From an uncultured Oscillospiraceae bacterium (GTDB taxonomy: Bacteria > Bacillota > Clostridia > Oscillospirales > Oscillospiraceae), in contig CAKTPC010000067.1 in assembly GCA_934590505.1 (NCBI GenBank), forward strand, positions 1 through 10,800: a stretch of 10,800 nucleotides of DNA. Reading direction: 5' to 3'. Below the pieces are notes generated by a model, which saw only the letters and a program-made list of their open reading frames with translations, was not told where the DNA came from and did no database searches. The position numbers and the translations under genes were made by a program. Below, in pieces: positions 6,698-10,800 of the stretch. The first letter of the stretch is position 1. The number at the start of each line of letters is the position of its first letter.

Positions 6698-7720
6698 ATG
6701 AAAGAAACAAAAGATTGGGGCAGTATACCGTTCGGCTATACGCCGCTCAAGAGCAGATACGAGGCCGTATACAAGGACGGGCACTGGATAGAGAACGGGC
6801 TTGTAGGCAATGCGGAAATAAAGCTCAGTGAATCCGCTGTGGTGTTCCAGTATGCGCAGACCTGCTTTGAAGGGCTCAAGGCATACCGGACTGAGGACGG
6901 TCACATTGTCATATTCCGTCCGGATCTGAACGCAAAGCGTTTCTCCGATTCATGCCGCAGACTGTTTATCCCGGAGATAAGTTCCGAGATGTTTATCAGA
7001 GCAATAGACATGACAGTCAGAGCCAACGAGGACTCCGTCCCGCCATATGGCTCCGGTGCGACGCTTTATATCCGCCCATTCGCAATGGGTACGAGCGCGG
7101 CGCTCGGCGTGAAGCCGGCTGACGAATATATGTTCCGTGTGTTCGGAAGTCCTGTCGGCGCGTATTTCAAGGGCGGCGTCAAGCCCATCACGCTTACCGT
7201 CAGCGACTTTGACAGGGCCGCACCGCACGGCACAGGAGATATAAAGGCCGGGCTAAACTATGCAATGAGTCTTTATCCCGGACAGCTTGCGCACGCAGCC
7301 GGTTTTGCCGAGAACCTTTATCTTGACCCGGCCACGCGCACGAAGGTAGAGGAGACCGGCGGCGCGAACCTTATCTTCATCACGCACGACAATGTGTTCG
7401 TCACGCCGAAGTCGCCCACGATACTGCCGTCCGTGACGCGGCGCTCGCTCATGACCGTGGCAAGGGATTATCTCGGCATGAAGGTCGAGGAGCGCGAGGT
7501 ACTCTTCAGCGAGGTGCCGGATTTTGCCGAGTGCGGTCTGTGCGGCACTGCGGCGGTGATATCGCCTGTCGGCGCGATCAACGACCACGGTCATCTTATC
7601 AGCTTCCAGAGCGGCATGGAGAAACCCGGCCCCGTCTGTCAGAAGCTCTATGATACGCTCACCGGCATCCAGATGGGACGTATCGCCCCGCCCGAGGGCT
7701 GGATACACACAGTCATATAA
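6698..7720 (+). CDS. ilvE: Branched-chain amino acid aminotransferase
   Basis: A 340-residue class IV (fold type IV) PLP aminotransferase, catalysing 2-oxoglutarate/glutamate exchange with leucine, isoleucine and valine: the last step of their synthesis or the first of breakdown, in the cytoplasm. Visible motifs: QTCFEGLKAYR (53-64), ATLYIRPF (121-128), GDIKAGLNYA with PLP lysine Lys183, KVEETGGANLIFI (216-228, the Glu facing the pyridine nitrogen), TILPSVTRRSL (241-251) and ECGLCGTAAVISPV (278-291). Length and motif order fit the long BCAT form typical of bacterial/eukaryotic BCAT2-like enzymes. ATG 6698 has CGGAGG (6685-6690) 7 bases upstream; the in-frame TTG at 6617 lies inside the leader terminator and is rejected. 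The gene is alone, between terminators. Its leader terminator suggests regulated expression. No T-box is present. Confidence 0.95.
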   Translation: MKETKDWGSIPFGYTPLKSRYEAVYKDGHWIENGLVGNAEIKLSESAVVFQYAQTCFEGLKAYRTEDGHIVIFRPDLNAKRFSDSCRRLFIPEISSEMFIRAIDMTVRANEDSVPPYGSGATLYIRPFAMGTSAALGVKPADEYMFRVFGSPVGAYFKGGVKPITLTVSDFDRAAPHGTGDIKAGLNYAMSLYPGQLAHAAGFAENLYLDPATRTKVEETGGANLIFITHDNVFVTPKSPTILPSVTRRSLMTVARDYLGMKVEEREVLFSEVPDFAECGLCGTAAVISPVGAINDHGHLISFQSGMEKPGPVCQKLYDTLTGIQMGRIAPPEGWIHTVI

Positions 7721-7806
7721 AAAATGATCCCCGGCAGGTAGCTGTCCATAAAACAGGTTTCACGAAACAAATAATATGGCAGTTGCCGGACAAGGGTTGC
7801 TGACAA
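7721..7806 (+). other. 3' untranslated stretch of ilvE with possible secondary structure
   Basis: CCGGCA (near 7734) and TGCCGG (near 7787) could close a structure containing a small GTTT-CACG-AAAC hairpin. The pairing is broken and I cannot assign a function; it may be a degraded earlier terminator. Confidence 0.25.
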
Positions 7807-7849
7807 AAAGGGGGATGTGCCGTTAAGACACATACCCCTTTGCTTTTTT
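7807..7849 (+). terminator. Intrinsic terminator after ilvE
   Basis: AAAGGGG-G-ATGTG (7807-7819) pairs with CACAT-A-CCCCTTT (7829-7841), one internal mismatch, 9-base loop, then T run 7844-7849. It lies about 85 bases past the ilvE stop. Confidence 0.85.
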
Positions 7850-8009
7850 GCCGTTTTAAAGGTTGATTATGGCTGATTTTTTGCCGTCACGCGTCTTTCG
7901 GAGGGCGCTTGATGGGATTTGCCGCCCTACTTGAAAAGCGGGCTGAAACAGTCGCTTTGCCAAAGGAAAGTGAGAGCTATGTATTATCCAGAGGATACTG
8001 CAAGGAAGG
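7850..8009. other. Unassigned stretch, probable degraded sequence
   Basis: No intact gene seen. A plus-strand frame from ATG 7911 gives about 33 residues (starting MGFAALLEKRAETVALPKES) and ends at TAG near 8010 but has no convincing ribosome binding site. A second short frame starts at ATG 7979 (MYYPEDTARKV) behind GGAAAGTGA and runs into the antisense of the nuclease remnant. Both look like broken ends of former genes; I recognise neither. Confidence 0.35.
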
Positions 8010-8295
8010 TTAGTTCTGATTCATTCCGAATGGTTCATAGGTCAGCAGCTTTTTCTTCCAGAGGGTCTCTGCATCAATGATTTGATTGTCTGGAAGTGCC
8101 TTGGACAAAACCTGCAACACTGAAAACTGCAAATCGTGGCAACTATGATTTACAGACTTCAAGTGGCTGATCATTCCCTTGTTGTTTCCGTGACCGCCCG
8201 TAGCGATGTAGACAGACCAACGCCCCAGCAGGCCGTCATAGCCATAGGTCGAGCCCCACATTTTTAAGCACATCGGAAAAGTTCAGAATCGCCAT
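8010..8295 (-). pseudogene. Internally deleted GIY-YIG-type nuclease remnant
   Basis: Two pieces remain. From ATG 8295-8293, with AAGGAGG (complement 8303-8309) 7 bases upstream, the frame reads MAILNFSDVLKNVGLDLWL and stops. In another frame from about 8273 to 8010, 87 residues end in GSTYGYDGLLGRWSVYIAT, GGHGNNKGMISHL and, at the C-terminus, IIDAETLWKKKLLTYEPFGMNQN. The last pattern is the C-terminal half of GIY-YIG endonucleases (GS-YG-GLxxRW-YxxTGHGNNK...ENxWKxKL...FGLNxN), and the short first piece resembles the start of such proteins. The central region carrying the GIY and YIG strands is gone and the two pieces are out of frame, so the gene is dead by deletion. Promoter and ribosome site survive, suggesting recent loss. 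Family call is from memory of motifs. Confidence 0.6.
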
Positions 8296-8324
8296 GAAAG
8301 CCCCTCCTTATTCTGCTCTCTATT

Positions 8325-8495
8325 TCAAATTCTACCACAGATTTTTTCGTTGTAAAGCGTACTTTCCCACCGGTGCAGAATCTCCGCCAGCTCCGGTGTC
8401 AGCCGCTTGCGGCACTCCTGCCGCAGTTCCTCCGGCACACCGTAGAACGCCTCAGCGATGCTGCCGGTGATGGCGGCGATGCAGCTGACGGTGTC
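8325..8495 (-). pseudogene. C-terminal remnant of an ADP-ribosylglycohydrolase
   Basis: About 56 residues on the minus strand: DTVSCIAAITGSIAEAFYG, then VPEELRQECRKRLTPELAEIL, then HRWE and a short tail ending at TGA (complement 8325-8327). The pattern (S/T)DT...AAITGSIAEAFYGVPEE(L/I) is the C-terminal helix region of the ADP-ribosylglycohydrolase (DraG-like) family, which removes ADP-ribose from target molecules; the DT would be the metal-binding pair. Everything N-terminal is missing: upstream of 8495 the frame runs into the antisense of a membrane protein remnant. No start or ribosome site belongs to it. Not functional. Confidence 0.65.
8329..8356 (-). promoter_or_regulatory. Promoter of the nuclease remnant
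   Basis: On the minus strand TTTACA (8356-8351), 16 bases, TAGAAT (8334-8329) with an upstream TG (extended -10). It overlaps the end of the glycohydrolase remnant and points at the ribosome binding site at 8309-8303. Confidence 0.65.
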
Positions 8496-8742
8496 GCTCT
8501 TTATGCGCGGCTTTGCAATGCCGGTTGCGGTATCGCTTGCGGGCGGTCTGTCCGGGCTGCTCTTTCTCGCAAAGCACATGGGGCATGTCTGGCCGTATTC
8601 GCTTATGGCCTACGGCATGAATTCAAACGCTCCTCAGGAGCTGATGAAAAGCGGCTATGCCGGTTTTATAATCACCTGCACGGTATATCTCTGCGTTTTC
8701 ACAGTTTTTGGCTCTGTGCTTCTCTCCAACCGGGATAATTGA
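8482..8742 (+). pseudogene. C-terminal remnant of an ABC-2 permease (lantibiotic-immunity-like)
   Basis: About 86 residues ending at TGA 8740-8742. Reading: QLTVSLFMRGFAMPVAVSL, AGGLSGLLFLAKHMGHVWPY, SLMAYGMNSNAPQELM, then a terminal membrane helix (GFIITCTVYLCVFTVFGSVL) and SNRDN. Membrane segments followed by a WPYS...MN motif and a last helix resemble the C-terminal end of ABC-2 permeases such as the MutE/MutG/SpaE immunity subunits. Frames starting at ATG 8458, 8470 or 8479 exist, but none has a ribosome binding site, and bases before about 8495 read as the antisense glycohydrolase remnant, so the N-terminus is lost. A hairpin follows the stop, as for a former operon end. Confidence 0.6.
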
Positions 8743-8753
8743 AAATGTAAAAT

Positions 8754-8782
8754 GAAGCCCGAGCCCATACGGCTCGGGCTTC
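8754..8782. terminator. Hairpin after the permease remnant
   Basis: Perfect 12-bp stem GAAGCCCGAGCC (8754-8765) with GGCTCGGGCTTC (8771-8782), CATAC loop. On the plus strand the following TCCTATATATA is only partly T-rich; on the minus strand ATTTTACATTTTC follows. It is probably the surviving terminator of the lost permease operon. Confidence 0.7.
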
Positions 8783-8945
8783 GTCCTATATATAGCCGTA
8801 AAAACGCCTGTAAAAAGTAACCAAAGTGGAGCGACGCAAAACAACATTACAGAAAAATGCGACAAAAAAGTTGGGACAACGAGCGATTTTGTGCAGTTTT
8901 GACACGGTTCGACGGAAAAAGGGTTACATAATAATTCCCCACGAT

Positions 8946-8974
8946 TTGACTAATATGAAAAAACGTGCTATAAT
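8946..8974 (+). promoter_or_regulatory. Sigma-A promoter of the SleB-like gene
   Basis: TTGACT (8946-8951), 17 bases, TATAAT (8969-8974). Predicted start near 8981, leader about 29 bases. The 170 bases upstream (8783-8945) hold no gene that I can see; they include TTACATAATA at 8924-8933, a motif repeated elsewhere in the window. Confidence 0.88.
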
Positions 8975-9009
8975 GCCACCGTTAAATCCCCAGAGGAGGA
9001 TAGAAGCTT

Positions 9010-9627
9010 ATGCAAGTGCTGGACATGATACTCGATGTTCTGGCGTACATTTGGTATGGGATAAAAAGAATTTTTAAGAATCCGGTATCGAGAGAAGCGG
9101 CGATAGTTCTTCTTGCGGTGCTGGTCAGCGTACTTGTAATAAACGCAAGAACAAAGAGCATAAACGATCAGGCAGAGAAAAGGATAGCGGAAATAGAGCA
9201 GCGCTACCAGAGCGAACTGGCCGCGGCTCAGTCACAGAACGCTTCGGGAACCACAGCGCAGGCGTCTCAGACCACATATTCCGCCGATGCTGAGTACATA
9301 GCAAAGGTCGTCGCGGGCTGTGCTACATATTACAGTGAGAATGTGCAGAGAGCGGTGGCATGGTGCGTGCTCAACCGCGTTGACAGTGCGCTGTATCCTG
9401 ACACGATCAAGGAGGTCTGCGAACAGGCTAACCAGTGGCAGGGTTATGAAAACGCCCCGCTTATCGACAGCATATGCCGCGTATGTCAGGATGTCATTGA
9501 TACATGGCAGTCCGGCGGAACGCGCGATATCCCGCGTGAGTGCGTCTTTCTCAGAATGACGGAGGACGGGGTCGAGCTGCGTACCGAGTTTACCGGGGGC
9601 AATACGTGGAACGTCGTAAACAACTGA
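9010..9627 (+). CDS. Membrane-anchored SleB/CwlJ-like (hydrolase_2) protein with altered active site
   Basis: 205 residues. ATG 9010 follows GAGGAGG (8993-8999). One membrane segment lies at about residues 29-44 (EAAIVLLAVLVSVLVI), then a short coiled-coil-like stretch (48-75, INDQAEKRIAEIEQRYQSEL) and a Ser/Thr/Gln/Ala linker (to about 90). Residues 93-165 match the SleB/CwlJ hydrolase_2 fold: EYIAKVVAGCATYYSENVQR, then AVAWCVLNRVDSALYPDTIKEV, then QANQWQGYE. SleB and CwlJ are spore cortex-lytic or wall hydrolases. Aligned without gaps to the family motif GEA-x-GE...AVxxVxLNRV, the conserved catalytic Glu is Cys104 (TGT at 9319-9321). Either it is a non-catalytic wall-binding form or it works differently. 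The C-terminus (FLRMTEDGVELRTEFTGGNTWN) is variable. Topology: short N-terminus inside, domain outside. Confidence 0.78.
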   Translation: MQVLDMILDVLAYIWYGIKRIFKNPVSREAAIVLLAVLVSVLVINARTKSINDQAEKRIAEIEQRYQSELAAAQSQNASGTTAQASQTTYSADAEYIAKVVAGCATYYSENVQRAVAWCVLNRVDSALYPDTIKEVCEQANQWQGYENAPLIDSICRVCQDVIDTWQSGGTRDIPRECVFLRMTEDGVELRTEFTGGNTWNVVNN

Positions 9628-9641
9628 ATACAACGGGCACT

Positions 9642-9669
9642 ACCGGAGCTGCTGTGCGGCTCCGGTTTT
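9642..9669 (+). terminator. Intrinsic terminator after the SleB-like gene
   Basis: ACCGGAGC (9642-9649) pairs with GCTCCGGT (9659-9666) around a 9-base loop, followed by TTTA. Short T run, but position 15 bases after the stop supports it. Confidence 0.8.
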
Positions 9670-9672
9670 AGC

Positions 9673-9700
9673 TTGTAAAATGCAGAGAATATTATATAGT
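9673..9700 (+). promoter_or_regulatory. Candidate promoter of the TatD-family gene
   Basis: TTGTAA (9673-9678), 16 bases, TATAGT (9695-9700). Each hexamer is one or two bases from consensus. The predicted leader ends in GGAGGAG (9719-9725). Confidence 0.6.
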
Positions 9701-9731
9701 AGAGGCAAGCTGATTCACGGAGGAGAAGCAA

Positions 9732-10490
9732 ATGTATTTTGACACGCATGCGCATTATGACGACAAGGCCTTTGACGAGGACAGGGACATCCTGCTTGCA
9801 GCGCTTCCGGAGAGCGGCGTGAAACTCGTTATTGACCCGGGCTGCGATGTGAAGAGCAGCCGGACGGCGATAGAGCTGGCCGCACGCTATGAGCATATAT
9901 ACGCGGCGGTCGGGATACACCCGGAGGAGCTCGGGGACTTCACTGAGGAAAACCTCGGGGAAATCGCGCGGCTGGCGAGGGATAGAAAGTGCGCGGCTAT
10001 AGGCGAGATCGGCCTTGACTATTACTGGGATGACACGCACAAGGCAGAGCAGAAGGAGCTTTTCAGGCGACAGATAGAGCTGGCACTTGAGCTTAATAAG
10101 CCCATTATCGTCCATGACCGCGAGGCGCACGGCGACAGCCTTGAGATCGTCAGAGACTATCCGGAGCTGCGCGGCGTGTTCCACTGCTTTTCCGGTTCGG
10201 CGGAGATGGCGAAGGAACTGCTGCGGCACGGGTGGTACCTCGGCTTTGACGGGCCGGTGACATACAAGAACGCTAGAAAGGCGCTAGAAGTTCTGGAGCT
10301 TTGCCCGATGGACAGGCTGCTGCTCGAAACAGACAGCCCGTATCTCAGTCCCGTGCCGATGCGCGGTAAGCGGAATGATTCAAGGAACCTGCAATACATC
10401 GCAGAGAAGATAGCTGAGGTCAAGGGCTGCGATGCCAGTGACGTTGTGCGCGCTGCGTATGAAAACGGGCGGTGCTTGTTTGGAATTTGA
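9732..10490 (+). CDS. TatD-family metal-dependent hydrolase (putative DNase)
   Basis: 252 residues, normal length for TatD-type amidohydrolase-superfamily proteins, which include 3'-5' DNA exonucleases and D-aminoacyl-type hydrolases. Metal ligands are all present: HAH (His6, His8), GEIGLDYYW (Glu92), IVHDREAH (His128), HCFSGS (His151) and LLETDSPYLSP (Asp201). GIHPEE (61-66) and the C-terminal NL..IAEKIAE stretch are also typical. No signal peptide; cytoplasmic. ATG 9732 has GGAGG (9719-9723) 8 bases upstream. In many Firmicutes tatD lies between metG and rnmV/ksgA; here it is alone between terminators, so context adds nothing about its substrate. Orthology to a named TatD, YcfH or YabD protein cannot be settled by eye. 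Confidence 0.93.
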   Translation: MYFDTHAHYDDKAFDEDRDILLAALPESGVKLVIDPGCDVKSSRTAIELAARYEHIYAAVGIHPEELGDFTEENLGEIARLARDRKCAAIGEIGLDYYWDDTHKAEQKELFRRQIELALELNKPIIVHDREAHGDSLEIVRDYPELRGVFHCFSGSAEMAKELLRHGWYLGFDGPVTYKNARKALEVLELCPMDRLLLETDSPYLSPVPMRGKRNDSRNLQYIAEKIAEVKGCDASDVVRAAYENGRCLFGI

Positions 10491-10493
10491 TAT

Positions 10494-10524
10494 AACGGCT
10501 TCTGCTTTTGCGGAAGCCGTTTTT
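10494..10524 (+). terminator. Intrinsic terminator after the TatD-family gene
   Basis: AACGGCTTCTGC (10494-10505) pairs with GCGGAAGCCGTT (10510-10521), one T.G pair, TTTT loop, T run to 10524. It starts 4 bases after the stop codon. Confidence 0.93.
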
Positions 10525-10591
10525 CGTTTGCCATATTGCGACAGGCAATTACATGCGGCGCGGGATATACTTAAATAAAAATATTCCAAAG

Positions 10592-10619
10592 GGAACTTTT
10601 GCGGAGAAAACGCGTCTAA
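10592..10619 (+). promoter_or_regulatory. ECF (sigma-E-like) promoter
   Basis: GGAACTT (10592-10598), 15 bases, GTCTAA (10614-10619). This is the textbook pattern for extracytoplasmic-function sigma factors (E. coli sigma-E GGAACTT-N15/16-TCTAA type) and unlike every other promoter in the window. It points right, where ECF sigma/anti-sigma operons often carry such autoregulated promoters. The target gene lies beyond the window; that it is itself an ECF operon is a guess. Confidence 0.6.
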
Positions 10620-10800
10620 GGAAAAGAAAGGCACGGTGGCAAGTCTTGCGCAAAGGAGTAAACATAAAGAAACTCTGTAATTTATTGACACTAAAGAATT
10701 ATTAAGAATTACCGGAAAAAAGCTGAAAGCCTTGAAAATACACGCAGTTGATAACTGGGTTACATAATTTTTTGTAACAATTTGAAATTTTTTGAGATTT
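10620..10800. other. AT-rich leader region with no complete gene
   Basis: No start codon follows the AAAGGAG at 10652-10657 at a usable distance except ATA at 10664, and that frame stops at 10705, so I do not call a gene. An inverted repeat GTTACA (10759-10764) / TGTAAC (10773-10778) lies near the end. TTGACA occurs at 10684-10689 without a good -10. This is probably the long leader of a gene starting beyond 10800. Confidence 0.4.

Noticed and set aside
7979..8080. MYYPEDTARKV start resembling the DnaG primase N-terminus
   Set aside because: Resemblance covers only a few residues and the frame then runs antisense to the nuclease remnant; too weak to call.
8458..8742. Intact 94-residue membrane protein gene
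   Set aside because: No ribosome site before any ATG, and the first codons are antisense of the glycohydrolase remnant, so it is a truncated permease tail.
9486..10229. Minus-strand frame of 247 codons across the end of the SleB-like gene and tatD
   Set aside because: It crosses a terminator and a promoter, has no ribosome site and is antisense to clear TatD motifs.
10652..10705. Short gene after AAAGGAG at 10652
   Set aside because: Only an ATA codon is in position and the frame ends after 13 codons; no recognisable protein.
1..10800. CRISPR array, insertion sequence or phage module
   Set aside because: No regularly spaced repeats, transposase or integrase frames, or terminal inverted repeats seen; the decayed region 7850-8750 has no recognisable mobile element ends.

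Overview
The window looks like chromosome of a Gram-positive anaerobe of the class Clostridia (Oscillospiraceae/Ruminococcaceae-like). The grounds are GGAGG-type ribosome binding sites 7-10 bases before most starts, near-consensus sigma-A promoters (TTGACA-17-TATAAT type), many intrinsic terminators, GC-rich coding DNA with AT-rich gaps, a one-piece MacB-like ABC transporter, a SleB-fold protein and a PHP-type histidinol-phosphatase. The taxonomic call is inference; there is no rRNA here.

Layout. 1-1092 is the 3' part of a MacB-like extracytoplasmic protein. 1237-1401 (minus) is a tRNA-Arg(CCU) with its own promoter and terminator. 1429-4344 is a large ATPase-plus-permease fusion ending at a 50-base perfect palindrome, which probably also terminates the convergent PHP phosphatase gene (4415-5206, minus). 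After an AT-rich gap come a secreted protein with three LysM-like repeats (5589-6248) and a 43-residue single-membrane-segment protein (6372-6503). A branched-chain aminotransferase gene, ilvE (6698-7720), follows; its leader carries a strong intrinsic terminator directly after the promoter. From about 7850 to 8750 lies a gene graveyard: an internally deleted GIY-YIG-type nuclease, the C-terminal end of an ADP-ribosylglycohydrolase, and the C-terminal end of an ABC-2 permease, joined head to head. Housekeeping-type layout resumes with a membrane-anchored SleB-like protein whose expected catalytic Glu is Cys (9010-9627) and a TatD-family metal-dependent hydrolase (9732-10490). The last 300 bases carry a sequence matching the sigma-E/ECF promoter consensus, pointing to a gene beyond the window.

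The genes do not form one pathway. Most stand alone with their own promoter and terminator; the only plausible functional groups are the two MacB-like transport components at the left end and the cell-envelope proteins (LysM protein, small membrane protein, SleB-like protein). I found no CRISPR array, no complete insertion sequence and no convincing new multi-gene defence or mobile system. The items most worth a second look are the SleB-like active-site change, the ilvE leader, the ECF-like promoter, the overlooked 43-residue protein and the gene graveyard.
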